A stretch of DNA of 64,000 bases, taken from contig NC_087109.1 in the NCBI RefSeq assembly GCF_963855985.1, forward strand, positions 2,810,001-2,874,000, written 5' to 3'. The notes under the pieces are model-generated. The model ran no database searches. It was not told the DNA's origin and saw only the letters and a list, made by a program, of their open reading frames with translations. The translations under genes and the position numbers were made by a program. The stretch comes from Ostrinia nubilalis. Taxonomy: Eukaryota; Arthropoda; Insecta; Lepidoptera; Crambidae. Positions 45,454 to 58,120 of the stretch are shown piece by piece (position 1 is the first letter of the stretch; each line of letters begins with the position of its first letter).

Positions 45454-48340
45454 CATTTCGATTAAATATTTTAGAGTTTCGAACTTTCTTTTTGTTTTAA
45501 ATACTCGTAGAAGCAAAATAACTTAAGAACTGATCAATGAACCATACAAATGATGCTATGATTTCTAAACCGCTGATGCTATTTTTAATCAGTCCATTTT
45601 CGCTGGAGAAATAAGGAAAAAAAGGTGTCTAAAATGTAGTTTTTGTAGGTGTTGTACAACAAAATTGCCGCAATTCCCGTTTCGTAAGTATGCAGATCCT
45701 TGTTTTATGGTATTACGACACTGTTATTCCGGAGAAACCAGTGCAATGTCAAACGAAACTAGAAGGAAAATTGAAGTTTTATGAAATGTGGCGAAATTGT
45801 CAAAAAGTTTTTGGAAAATTGCGAAGTGTCGCAAGCTTGAGGGCACGTTGGAACCGGCACGTTAAATGAGTCGTGTGGGTGGGAGGAGGATGTTTATTTT
45901 TAGCCGTATTATGGGAAAAGACGAAACATGATATAATAGTTATTTATATTAGGATCAGCTGATTGGTATACCTGTGACGTTCCATTCTACGTAGGGTTCA
46001 ATGTAACTGAATAACAATCGTAGAGTGAGTCGCAAAGTACCTACGTAAAAATTTTTTCATTGCTGTTGTTTAGTTAACTTATTGTAATAATAAAACAAAA
46101 TTGAACATGTACAATTTCATCTATGTGTTAGATTTAAACTTTTCCGTGACTAACATTACCTCTATTCATATCACTAATTGTGACTAAAATTTTTGTCTTT
46201 AATAGTAAATTTTAATGGTGTTTCAAAATACGAAAACAATATTTATCCTCATTTCACCCTAGATAGAGTGAAAGAGGCAGCATTAGAATTTTCCAACGAA
46301 AAAAGGGATAAACAACAGCACACCTTTGAACGTTGTTCAGAAAGTAATTTTTTTAAGGATTCCCAAAGAAATATATTTTTCCACAAACTTCTATGGCCAC
46401 GTGGAATGCGGCGTTGGGGTTTTTAAAACTTGAACTACGTATTTACTTGTTTTAGAAGTCCTCAGTCTTAATGTATAGAGCCTAAATTAGGGCATCTGTG
46501 GACCAAAACCATCTTCAAATTTAAAAATTTTAATTTTCTTGTCTTTAAATTTTTTAAATATAGCATTTTGAGGACTAATGACTTAGTGACTTAAAGTAAT
46601 AATAAATAAATATTACTTTTATCTCCATAAAATACAGGCTTGAATGAAGTCGTGAAAAATCTAAGAATAGCAGACATTAGAAGAGGACATAAATTGTATT
46701 TCAAATCTAAACTAATAAATAACTCCTTATCATATTCATGTTTTATTTGTAAAAATATACTCAGCATCATGTATGGTAGACTTATGGTTTGAATTGCTCT
46801 GGGCAAACCTAGGCTTGCAAATGTTTGTACAAACATACCATGAATACTGCAGTATTCGCCATTCAAGCTTGACTCTTACTCATCAAAGCAATGTTTATAT
46901 GACCTTTTGCTTGCAGCAAGAACAGCTTGACCTGCCGATCTATTACGAAACGTCGACGAAGACCTTCCTGCCCCCAAAAACTTGGTTTTCCTTGTTTCAT
47001 TATAGAAACCCTACCTGTAAAGGGTCCAGCCCCATTCACGTTCCTACCACGGGGGAAGCAAAATTTCTACTATTGTATCACGTTGATTTTCCATTTCTTT
47101 GGTGTGGTCACGCGGACTCTAGCGCTTTCCATCGCTATGATGTAATAATTACCCCTTTTACAAGGAAATCTTTTTCGCTGGGGTCTTTGATGAAAGGGTA
47201 AATATTCGAAATGCGATCTTTTGAAATAGAAACAATATTAAGGTAACAACTAGCTATTTTGGGAAGTTGGAGGCGGCCATCTTAGGTTTGTGTTGTAGTT
47301 AGTTTTTTCAATGAGTTCAACTAAGACCTTTTCAGACGTTGTTCCTTTTTTAAATTGAGATCCCTTCTGCATAGACAAATTAGACATACCTTGAACTTCC
47401 AATAAAATTGGTCCATATGTAACTCTACTACAGGCATTTTTGTATTTTGAATACTTTGTAAGGCTTACAGTTTTTCATCATTCTTTTCATGTTATTTGCA
47501 AACTACATTATACTTGGAACACGCATAAGTTCTTTGAAAAGGAACTGTAAATCATTACAAAATTTCGATCTAGCAATGATTTTAAAATAATCATTATCGC
47601 ATCTATACAAGAACTACCTTGTAATTTTGATTCAGCAATGATTTTAAATAATCACTTTGGTATCTAGTGATGATCATTTTTTACGCACGAAACTAAAACA
47701 CTGCTCTATGAAGCCAATAGTTATTTAGGGCACTATGATAGTATTGATAGCACTGACATAAATCGTTATCAGCGAACAAACAAACAAACATGCCGTTATC
47801 GATGAATGGTGCCGTTTTTGAGTAAATCTCAAGTTGTAGTGGAAAGTGTTGAGAATTTGATTGGATAAAGGTAATAAATCATCTACAGAAAAAGTTATGT
47901 TTTGGACATCTGGGGGTTTATTACAAAAAGTTAAATGGGCGTTGAATATTTATTTAAATTGACATTTAGTATCCAAATAATTTTTAACACGCGTTTAACG
48001 TCAGTTTATGTTTTTTATAATAACACCCCTGTTTCTAGATCCATAGTACAAGCTTTGCTTGGATTGGGACTGGGACTGGCCCATGAATATTTATTATTTC
48101 ATTTATATTGTCACAGTATTCATCATCGGGTAGTCTCACTGCAGGAGGACGTCTTCACTCATTTACTAAAGGCCAATGGAGGATTTGATAGAAAAGTCCC
48201 AGTATTGATGATAGTTTAACGTCACCAAATAGTTAAATTAAACAAGACAATTTCAGTTTTTGAATTAGACACTTTAAACAGGGCTTTACTAGATCTTAAG
48301 CCAAAGTTCTAAGACTTCAGTCCTGGTATAATCTATAGTT
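45454..48340. other. Intergenic, no gene recognised
   Basis: Several short frames (for example on the + strand at 46193 and 46773) have no recognisable motifs or splice partners. A SINE-1 3' fragment lies at about 48035-48082 (CCATAGTACAAGCTTTGCTT). Confidence 0.35.
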
Positions 48341-48483
48341 GTTGCAATTCACGAAGGCGAGTGAGCTTTACATGTGTAGTGGCTCGCTACTGCTCATTTT
48401 TCAAAATTTTTGACAGACACTATCGTTATGTGCACGTGCACGTACACACACAAGTAAAGAACACTCGCCTTCGTGTGTTGCAA
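48341..48483. mobile_element. MITE-like element with inverted ends of about 36 bp
   Basis: GTTGCAATTCACGAAGGCGA at the left and its inverted partner at the right (CTCGCCTTCGTGTGTTGC), with a GTGCACGTGCACGT palindrome inside. A solo left end of the same family occurs near 60978. Confidence 0.65.
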
Positions 48484-50330
48484 GAACTTAAAAGACCTTA
48501 CTTTGTTTTTTCTAGTCAATTTTCAGATTCAGTTAGACAATTATTAGAATTTTATTAGATTTAGATTAGAAGTGTATTATTTGTGTGTGTAGGTAGACAG
48601 ATTCCTTCTGCCTTACTTATCTTTTTATCGTGAAGCGTTGAGTAAACTGATGGAAATACAATAACAATATCTTATGAGATTTATAGGAGTGTAAAATTTT
48701 TATTACTCAGTGTTTATTTCTTGCCATTTGATTTTTACTATGCTCGTACTTCTTTCGAAGTAACAACAGACTGTTATTATAATATGTGACCAGAAACATA
48801 AGTATTTTTTTTTAATTTATTATCATTTTACATTTATTTAACTATGTATTTTGATAAATAAACTTTATTCATATCAAACTCCTGTTCCACCTTGCTTAAT
48901 GTGGCTTAGGCCTAGGGGATATGTATGAATTTGAATATAAACAGTGCGTTATACGCTACAGTACTTTTTAGTTCAAAAGGCGAACTTAATGCCGCGTGGC
49001 ATTCATCTCTATAGATAAGCTTTGGCTTAAGCAGAAATGAGAGTCAGTCATTAATAGTGTCAAGTCACTGTCATCATTGGCTATTTTCAATAATTGATCT
49101 CACTGAGCATCGAATTCGAATCCCTTTCGACGATGCACCATTTGTTGCCACGCTACTGGGTAGTTATAGAATACGGAAATAGTCATTCATTTATCAGAGA
49201 TACGTATAGAATCAGTTGATTGTTTACAGTCAGCTATCTAACGGTTAGTTGAATCACTTGTTGACATTTTTCATTGTTTATTCATGGAAAAAAACTAAGA
49301 TTAAGTTTTATTAAACCTATTTTATCTGTTCAAGTTATAACCTAACCACACCTCGTTATGTCTACGAAAATAATGTCATTTATAAAATTTATCATACTTA
49401 AAGCAACTGATTCGGGAAATGGATTTAAAGTTGGTAGTTACCTAAATAGTTTTAATTGTTTTTTGAGACATTTGCATTGTATCTTCCACCATTCCTTGCC
49501 TAGCCTATGCAAGGGCAAGCTATATTTGGGACGTGTATAAGTGCCCTGGAAAGGGCCTATGTATTGAATAAACTATTTGAATTATGATTGCGCTCAACCA
49601 CACGTGGTGGTTAGGTGAAGCGACTATTATAAATTGTAATGTGACATGCAATAAACGTTTTGAATTTGAATTTGACTATGCGACTAATAGAAAAAAAAAG
49701 TATTGGAAAAGCTAAATTAGATCATAATATCTTTGGAATTTGATAGCATTTATTCTGAAAATTGTATTCTTTGAATTAAAATCATACGTGATTCAAGGAG
49801 TGACAATAGTATCATAGATAAAAAGTCAACAACCCTAAGTTTAGGTAAAATATGATTTCATTATGCACTGAAAGACATCTTGAAAAACAAGCGACTTGCA
49901 ATTTTATTGAATCTTTATGCCTCAACAACGTCAACTAAGCTAAAAAATTTGTATCGTTGATTGAAAACGTTGGATGTAATAATTTTGACGACCGACCTAG
50001 TTTTTTAAAGTATTGTTTTTTTATTAATTATTCAACAAATTATGAAACAATAATTAAACTACTAACACATAATTTTTAATATCAATTATTTTTTTTCAGC
50101 AGTTAAACTAAGAATTTTAATCATGTTGATATTCCTTGCAATCAAAAGGAATTGGGTGAAATATTTTTCTAATCCTAAGCTGAAAAATGGCCTTCCATAA
50201 ATTAATAAACCACACTAAATAATCTAATAACCTATGCTATCTTTTAATTAAAGTATAATATTTATTTTTCTTAACGAAGCATAAACATAATCAATCAAAG
50301 TGCAACGACAGCGATGCATTGACCTCCTAA
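48484..50330. other. Intergenic with LINE-tail-like AT-rich sequence
   Basis: Around 49440-49670 the sequence (TTTGCATTGTATCTTCC, AATAAACGTTTTGAATTTGA) resembles a LINE 3' UTR and tail. Nothing else was recognised. Confidence 0.35.
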
Positions 50331-50610
50331 AATGATCCACGCGGAGACACGACCGCTCGCCGTCGCGGTCAGCGGCCGAATGACAAGACAGCCGACGCGC
50401 TGCGCCCGCGCCGCACTTTCACTGCGTTCGCACGCGGTGGGCGGGGCTTAGCTTTTTTATTAATTTAACCTACATTTTGAATTCTATTACGTCACCGATC
50501 TGGATGTAGGAAACGCGCGCACAATGTCATACGACGTAACAGTTTTTGCTCTTTATTACGACTGGTTCGCGTTTTGTGTGTGGACTTGAACTAAAATCAC
50601 TTGTGCTTAT
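50330..50610 (+). promoter_or_regulatory. CpG-rich promoter-like region and possible non-coding first exon
   Basis: 50340-50450 is strikingly GC- and CpG-rich (GACCGCTCGCCGTCGCGG, CGCACGCGGTGGGCGGGGC), including a GGGCGGGGC GC box. ATTACGTCACC at about 50488 resembles a CRE. A consensus donor (GTAAGG) follows at 50611, so an exon ending at 50610 could be joined to the acceptor at 55145. No coding frame lies in it. The direction is inferred only from the downstream donor. Confidence 0.4.
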
Positions 50611-50848
50611 GTAAGGGTACGGTTCTTCGAAAATTAGTTAATTGGGTTTATGTAGTTACGGCGATTTGGTGGACTTTTATAAAAAATGCCTACCTTTTAA
50701 GAAACTTCACTAAAGTTATCAAATAAAGTAATGGGGTACATTTTGAAAATAAATAAACATCCAAAGACGTAAGCGAAGAGGCTTTAAAGCTAGCTTAAGC
50801 TTTTATTTACAACGTTAAAGTTTAGGCTTGTTCCCACGGGATATCGTT

Positions 50849-50895
50849 ACCGTTTTTTGCAGGACTCCTGCATTACTGGATCCCGCATAACTGGA
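50849..50895 (+). repeat. Rep-E fragment
   Basis: CCGTTTTTTGCAGGACTCC followed by TGCATTACTGGATCC: the two Rep-E ends joined with the middle missing. Confidence 0.5.
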
Positions 50896-51034
50896 TTTCC
50901 GGGGGAAAGAGCCCTTAAAGTCCAACTTCAACTTCGATCGATGAAGTTTCGCGTTACATTTTTTTACTCAAATCAAATACCTATTGCCGCGTTTCAAATT
51001 AATATCACAGATAGACCTATTCTATTTAATTCTA

Positions 51035-51181
51035 ACGCCCGTATTTACAAACATTACTATGAGGTCTCACAGTGCGCGTGGACGCACAGGGTGACACAGG
51101 AATCAATCACAGAGCTCTATCAACGATGTGCGTTCGATTTGCTGCTTCACTAAAGCAAGCATCGTTTGTGAATACGGGCGT
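51035..51181. mobile_element. MITE with CGCCCGT-type terminal inverted repeats
   Basis: ACGCCCGTATTTACAAAC at the left and its inverted partner (ACGCCCGTATTCACAAAC) at the right, with one mismatch. The 147-bp element is non-coding. It is better preserved than the relative in the protease intron at 7627-7760. Confidence 0.85.
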
Positions 51182-52305
51182 CAGTATTGCATAAATTCAA
51201 TGGGACATTGAAAAATCTAACATGCCATGTCCATTCTTTCTTTATTTTCCTACATGAATGTAAATGCACACAGTAAATCGTAGAGCGTGGTTATATCGAC
51301 TCAAATTTTAGTTTATGTAATACTTAAACACTTATTTACGTTGTTTTTATATAAATGTCTTATGTAAAGCATCGACGGCCTTGACTTTGTTTACTTTGGC
51401 TTGATATTTTAGTTATTTACTTTTTTTTTGTTTGCTGAAAGTATCTCACAGCTTTCTTATAATCACAATTTCTCATGCACATTTTACATTTAGCAAGTTG
51501 GAATTATTGTAACCGTAACTACAACCATAACTGGTGTTTTTTGTATGGAGTTTGACAAACTATTAATTTTTGTTTAAGTTAAAGTAAAAGTCATTCTTCC
51601 AGCCCAATCTTAAGCTGAGTTGCACCATCTTACTTTAACAGCAACCAATGCTAAAATCTGACAATCTCAAAAACACCGGTTAAGGAACGAGTAAGATATG
51701 AAACATAAGAAAAGTAAACGATAAAATCGACAACCCTAATAAAATACAGGGTATCCGACCGGAAAAAGAAAAATAAAGGTCAAAACTGCATCAACTAGAG
51801 AGCGACCATAAAAAAATCAGACTGCACTGGGTCAACGAACTACGGGTCGGTACCCGAACATGGGCATTGCACTCCTGCGCACTATCCCACAAAAAAAACA
51901 TATCTCCAACCTATTTTATACTCTATTTCTGTAGGAAATAGGGTAAAAATTCCAACGCGCAACTCCCGCGCATCTATCCGACGAAAACATGACCCAACCA
52001 ATAGAAAACTGACTCTATTCCCGAATATTAGAGCTGGGAATGGAAAAAAGGTTTTTTTGTAAAGATCACAGGAAAGTTTTAGATAAGGTAAATAGGAAAT
52101 TATGGCTTTTGAGTTGACATGCGCGTGAAGATTGTTTTTATGGGACGTTTTAGAAAGTGGTTGTGGTACTGCCGAAGGGCATAGTGTTTCTGAGTCCTAC
52201 AAGAAAATTTTGCATATGAGTAAAGTTCGTTGCACTGTGAACACGCTTAAAAGTTTGAAAAGAAAGCTTCTAGTTTATGAATTGAATGTTGAAAATATTA
52301 TAAAC

Positions 52306-52530
52306 CTAGCTTTCCGCACGCGGCTTCGCCCGCGTGGAATTTTGTCTGTCACAGAAAAACTGTAACGCGCGCGTCCCTGTTTAAAAAAACCGGGATAAAA
52401 ACTATCCTATGTCCTTTCCCGGGACTCATACTATCTCTATGCCAAATTTCATTAAAATCGGTTCAGTGGTTTAGGCGTGAAAGAGAGACAGACAGGCAGA
52501 GTTACTTTCGCATTTAATATCAGTATAGAT
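52306..52530 (+). repeat. Rep-C-like interspersed repeat
   Basis: GCGGCTTCGCCCGCGTGGAA, then CTATCCTATGTCCTTTCCCG, TCATTAAAATCGGTTCAGTGG (in part) and a GACAGACAGGCAGA tail. The wording is typical of a widely dispersed arthropod repeat. Confidence 0.65.
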
Positions 52531-53242
52531 ACGAGAAAGAAAATTACGTAGTGCATGGAGCTTGGACTAAGGATAAATCGATTTTCTTAAGGTCGTACAG
52601 ATTAAACTTACTTAGACTTAACTTACGCAGAATTTCTCTAAATATTACTCTTCTTAGAGAAAAATATTTTTTATTGACTTACAACTAACAACTCAGCACG
52701 ACTAGGTTACCAACAAAAAACAAGTAAAAAGTAACATTAATAGGCACATTTTATTTTGTGTTACGTTAATTAAAATCAAGTTCTTCAAAACATTGAATAA
52801 ACGAGTATGTACAAAGTTAATTATAATAATATTTGAAGTAAAATACTGAATACAAAGTAAATCATATAAAATCCGTTTAAATGCTGTGCCCTATCGCGTC
52901 CCGGATAGGGATTGGTGACCTGGCCCAGTTACATTGTCACCACATAGTCACATTGATGGCATGTTAACTTTGTTTGTATGGAGTTGAAGTTTCCAAAGTT
53001 AACTTGGTCAGCTTTGATAAAATTAAAAAAAAAACTTAAAAAAAACCAGAAAGATACTTTACTATTCCATGATGGTTGATGGCTGACTAGATGGGTAAAA
53101 GTTTCTGGAAAATATTGAAAACGTGAGCTTAATTCTTCTTTCAATGTCCTGTCAAATCTGGTTATGTTTCTAAATTGGTAGAGATTAAAAAAGAGTCATA
53201 ATCAAGGTACTTAAAGATATACATAGATTGATAAAAATAGTG

Positions 53243-53245
<3 letters not shown>

Positions 53246-53273
<28 letters not shown>

Positions 53274-53310
53274 GATAGGAGGCAAACGAGCAGACGGATC
53301 ACCTTTAATT
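53246..53310 (-). mobile_element. Poly-T and retroposon 3' end, reverse orientation
   Basis: About 30 T residues are followed by ATGTGATAGGAGGCAAACGA and GCAGACGGATCACCT, a 3' end with A-tail seen widely in Lepidoptera. Only about 40 bases of body remain. Confidence 0.6.
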
Positions 53311-53574
53311 GACCTGGAACTTTGAAACACGTAATTGACTTTGAAACACCGTTTTACTGTTAAAAACGAGCTTACGTTATATTTGGCCCCAAAAAGAACA
53401 TGAATTACTTGAATACCTGCCACTACTACCACTGCTTTGGGACTATAAATGGGCCAGTGTTAAGAAGAAGCAGCGCAAGAAACTCAGCCACCTTTCTACT
53501 GATAGATAAAAATGCATTGTTGAAACTTCAGTCTCTTCAAAACGACCTAATGAAAATATTGAGACCCAATCCTA

Positions 53575-53940
53575 CTTAATATTACAAAGGCGAAAGTTTG
53601 GATGTCTGGATGTCATGTTATCTGGATGTTTATTACTCTTTCACGCAAAAACTGCTGAACGGATTTTGTTGAAACTTTACAGTATTATTGTTTATAACTC
53701 AGATTAACATATAAGCAATAATTTATGGCGATATGTGACCAACTAAATTTCAATAAATAAATAAGACGTTGGTAAAAAGCGCCATCTATCGTCATTGGTT
53801 AAAATCTTCTCGCGCTGGACTAAAAATTTTGACGTTCGTAAATTATTCATGCGGGGAAGCCGTGAAACGCTATCTATCAACATCATTAGTAATTAAACGA
53901 GGTCCACGCGTACGAAGTTGCAGGCGGACGCTAGTTATCT
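53575..53940 (-). repeat. Rep-D interspersed repeat, reverse orientation
   Basis: ACAAAGGCGAAAGTTTGGAT, GATGTTTATTACTCTTTCAC and TGAAACGCTATCTATCAAC, ending GGTCCACGCGTACGAAG. A very similar copy lies at 62535-62950. Confidence 0.75.
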
Positions 53941-54726
53941 TATAATCTCACACTTCGAGCTTTTTCGCATACAAGTCATCTTCAGACCCCCTCTCACCCC
54001 CCAATAATCTCAATACACCACGACCTCCATCTCAGACCATGGTCCACTATCAGTTGCATAATACGGAAACCCGGCCGACTTTCCAATATTGCATAACGCC
54101 AAAATGTAGTTGCACAACGACCTACCGACCTGATGTCCCACTAAGTGACGTAACATTTTGGAAGTTTACTCGAAAGTGGGACGTGTGAAATGCCAGTTAT
54201 AATAAACCTATTCACGGTTTGTAGTTCAAGATTAGATTCTGAGATGTCACAGTTAAGGAATTAGCGGATTGTCAGTTACGTCATTTTTAACTTGGTTGGT
54301 GATTGGACTTTTGACGGTAGACAATATGACGTTCGTTAACGATTTTGCAATAGATTACCAAGTTTTTAACAAAGGGGTGTGAAAAAGAAGAAATTCTAAT
54401 TGAAAACATTATGGTGTTAGCAATAGGGAATGCCTAAAGAACGCTCAGTGGGACAGAGAGTCTTGGACCTTTCAATGTAGGAAGTGACCCACTGTGCAGC
54501 TAACCAATGCAATTTTAACTTCTGACTGATGATGAATGATAAAAATCTTGCCTATATAGGTCTGAAACTGATGAAGATATTGAATGAATGGACGCAATGA
54601 GAGAACCGAAACTTTTGCAATCATGAGTCAGCTAATTCTCTATTTGATCGTAATTCTAGATTTGGTTGATTTTATAATAGGCTTGCCTAAGTTTGAATGC
54701 ATTTTTGATTGAGTCTAGCACAAAAT

Positions 54727-54855
54727 AACGTTCCACTCGGTAGCCCGCGATCTAGTGAAGGTCGTGGAAAGCACCTGGATACGGACAGCGCAGGACCATT
54801 TATTGTGAAAATTCTTAGGAGAGGCCTTTGTCCAGCTGTGTCCTTTGATTGAAAT
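54727..54855 (+). mobile_element. RTE-2 LINE C-terminal remnant
   Basis: GAGGCCTTTGTCCAGCTGTG preceded by GAAGGTCGTGGAAAGCACC, matching the last 30 or so codons of an RTE-type ORF. Confidence 0.55.
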
Positions 54856-55145
54856 AAAGCCAAAGAGAAAGTGTTTATCTTATGACAGAGAGAAGCGTCA
54901 TTTAGCCCTTTTGTTGCCTAAATTCTTTCTGACATTCTTATTAGTATTTAAATACTCAATAATTAATTGCTTTATTAGCGAATTAATTGATTGATTCATG
55001 ATCTTACAATTCAAGCAGTTATACAATGTGGACCCAGTTAGGCACAGCGACTTTGGACGGAGCCTTAATAAATTATTCGTCCAATCTTTTACTTTTTTTT
55101 TGTCCAATGAAGACTGTTTTTAAAGTATATTTTTTATTGTTACAG

Positions 55146-55334
55146 ATGGCGCCAAACGGAGTGACGGACGGCTCGGTGTGATATGTGCATTAAGTGACGC
55201 CAGCTAGTTAGAAAAATTACTTCTTTGTGATTTTAACTTTACATTTTATATACACGGATAGTTTAGTTTTAAGTGATGAAGATTAAACATTGGCGTGGAC
55301 GGCCTTTGTGCTAATACAAGCGGTAGCGGGCGCG
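55146..55334 (+). CDS. Candidate exon with signal-peptide-like coding stretch, no ATG in frame
   Basis: A good acceptor (TTATTGTTACAG, ending 55145) and a consensus donor (GTAAGC at 55335) bound a 189-nt block. One frame ends, in phase 0, with LAWTAFVLIQAVAGA (55290-55334), which reads like a signal peptide. Upstream in that frame is TTG preceded by a TAA, so no ATG is available. Other frames offer ATGGCGCCAAACGG at the exon's first base (11 codons then stop) and ATGAAG at 55276 (12 codons then stop). These would act as upstream ORFs. A one-base insertion in ACATTGGCG (instead of ACATGGCG) would explain the missing ATG. The block is GC-richer than its flanks. No downstream exon was found in the window. 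Family unknown. Confidence 0.35.
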
Positions 55335-57765
55335 GTAAGCTTATAACTGTATATTTGTTACTTTGTCTACCTTCTCTTTAATGCTATCGTCTTAACAAAG
55401 TAAAAGTTACTTAAGAAGTGATTTCTGTATACGATTTTTATCTATTACTCTACTTTGTAAGCTGGTGTATACATTTTAGATTCCAAATCTGCCCTCTCTT
55501 CTCTGTCAAATCTAATATGTCTCTTTGCAAAACGATTGAAAATAGTCCCTGTAAGATCAATGAGAAAAATAACCAAATGCACTCTATTACAAAATCTAGT
55601 TAAATACTTGCAAGTTTGACATTGATCTTGCAGTGATTATTCGCAATCAAATTTTTAATTATAAAAAATAAAAACGCCCCGCTACCGCTTGTGAATGTGA
55701 GAGCGTATTCGTTCCAAGTCTCCCAAATTACTAGGGCTGTCAATTTAAGCGCGAAATAAAAGGCGACACGTCCACCGACAATATTTAATCTAATAGATTG
55801 TAACCTGTAAATGATAATGCGGATTTTGGCGCAAAGTAGCGATCTCATATTAGCCGCCATTATCCGTAATAGCTCACACGGTCACTGCCATTGTTGTCTC
55901 GAAAAAGGCTCTTAAAATTAGAGAAATAAAGTCTTTAATGTAATGTAAAGGCTGCTGTAGTTAATCACCTTTTTAATCATCAAAAAATGACAAAACATCG
56001 ATGTTGCTAGAGTCAATCATGGACCCATCAAATTCATAAGACGACTGATATTTTTTCATAGAATTTGAATTCACTTCGGGCGTAAGACTAATGTAACATA
56101 TAGTGTACGGTGTAAATTGGTTGTATATAATTTTGGATCAGTAATTATTCGAATGTATTAGATATTAGTTCTTGTTATAACTCCTTGAACTTATTTCAAT
56201 AATAGAGAGAGATGTGAGAGATCCACCAATGTGTTTAAATCGTGTAAAGCTTTCAAGCTGTTTTGTTAAGTTTTCTAGAAGTTCTAAAGCTTACAACTCT
56301 TTTTTTAAGTTTAAATTATTTTTCTGTCTTCCACTGTTATTGTGTTGAGAGATGCTTCTATTTTTTTTTTGTTTTATTAATTTAATGTATGTAAATAGAA
56401 ATTATATTTTTAATTCTAACGCTAAGCGATTTAGTATAATCTATGGGTTATTATTGTTGAGTTCTAAAATTTTTATTCCTAATGACGTACCTTTTAAATT
56501 TTGTTAAGTATTTTTCTTGTCTACTTTTATGTTAAGGTTAAGAAATGAGTTTTTTGGTTAAAATGATAAAATCATGAGTCGGCACTGCCGAAAGGGAAGT
56601 ACAAGGAGTTATTTATATTAAAAATACGAAATAATGATGTAAATTATAATACTTAATACCTTAAGTAGCTACAAGCACGGGTTAAAGGCTGCTTAATGAA
56701 ATAATAACTTTACATTAAATAGAGAGATGCAAAAGCACAGCGTGTCAACCCTGACAACTATTTTTTGAGGTGAGATAATATTTTTGTAAGCTTTTTAAAA
56801 AGTCAAAAAACTTATACAAAAAAAATTGTTATACTCTTTTTATCAAGCGTATATGGGTTGGCTGCCTTAGTTAAAACGGGTCAAGAAACATATAGTTACC
56901 AGAAAGAATCCTACAATAATGTTAATAATAGAAAAAATGGATCTACACACCAGTAATTTTAACTACTTAAAAATATACAAAAAAAAATACATAAAAGACC
57001 TAAAGTGTTAGGGGTTAAGAAAACATATGTATACATTTATGATCATATTTTACTACTTAAAATATACAAGTTTACAATTTATACATAGAATAATATCTGG
57101 TGTGTAGACCATAGATTAATAGACGATCTATACTCCGTCCCGATTTTACCTGCGTTTGTATCTGAAATTAATGTTAAGAAGAAATAAGTACATAATGCAT
57201 ATACTATTTTTCATTTACTGTTGTATATATTAGTATAAAAACCGACACTTGAATCGTAAAAGGCCTTGTTGGAAGTCTTTCCTAAGCATTTGTTATTATA
57301 TTGTTGAATTTATTTTATTTTCTATTGTTTTTATTTTCTCGACGTCCAAACGGTGCTATGAGATAAAATCTTTCTTTTCCTGAGCCAAAGACATTATTTT
57401 ATGCTTCAACATACTTTTTATATAACAAAAAAATGCCATTTTAGAAATGCGATTTGAAAAAAGTAATTTGAGAAAATTGGCAACCCTGTAACTTATAAAC
57501 AATTTGTAAATAACGTTACCAGGTATAACTAGTAACGTTATTTAGTTATTATACTATCTTGTTTGCATATAATTTTGTTATTTATGTATATTTTTGCTTA
57601 TTCCTGTTTCCCGCAACGTGAGGCCTTTCAAACTCCTCTGACAATAATGTTAGCGTTAAGTGGTACTGAAACCGCGTAATTGATGTTATAGGTGCAATTA
57701 AATTTAATATATACCTATTTAATATAATTGTCGTTTTCATTACAAACCCTAATATTAAGTTTTTA
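55335..57765. other. AT-rich, repeat-poor stretch, nothing recognised
   Basis: No MITE, SINE or LINE recognised for about 2.4 kb and no long frames. It could be intron of the candidate gene starting at 50.3 kb, but this is inference only. Confidence 0.35.
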
Positions 57766-57773
57766 GTCTACAT

Positions 57774-57960
57774 TAGGTGTGGCCAGCCGGTCGATCGCGA
57801 ATATTAGTCCAGTCGATCGTGGCAAGGCAAAAAATACTACACGATTGTGTACTAAATCATCCTGTTTCATTTAAGATTTCAAGAAGTATGTAAGTGTTAG
57901 ATCGCCCAGGGTTTCGTTAGTAAACAGTAGATCTATGTCTAATCAATTTGGCCACCCCTG
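57774..57960. mobile_element. hAT-like MITE, 187 bp, exact 8-bp target duplication
   Basis: Ends TAGGTGTGGCCAGC and (inverted) CAGGGGTGGCCAAA fit the hAT CAGGGGTGGCCAA consensus. GTCTACAT flanks both sides (57766-57773 and 57961-57968) and matches the hAT target pattern nTnnnnAn. Confidence 0.85.
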
Positions 57961-57983
57961 GTCTACATAGATAGAAGACTCTA

Positions 57984-58107
57984 TGCCCGTTTTCACCATC
58001 AATCCCTAATTTTTAAGTGACCCCTATGAAAACTAAATTCCTGTTAAGACGTCATGTTATGTTACCTTAGGGGTCACTTAAAAATTAGGGATTGTTGGTT
58101 AGTGTTA
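57984..58107. mobile_element. Small foldback MITE, PIF/Harbinger-like
   Basis: Left end TGCCCGTTTTCACCATCAAT as at 36674. The inner inverted stem (AATCCCTAATTTTTAAGTGA) is intact, but the right terminus is degraded after ATTAGGGATTG. It lies 15 bases from the right target duplication of the preceding hAT element. Confidence 0.75.
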
Positions 58108-58120
58108 GCGCTTAGTTTCT

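Noticed and set aside
46193..47201. Several + strand frames of 72-142 codons
   Set aside because: They have no domain, no repeated family match, poor start context and overlapping alternatives on the same stretch, and look like chance.
53249..53272. Promoter-type T tract
   Set aside because: It is followed by a known type of retroposon 3' end, so it is the A tail of a reverse-oriented insertion.
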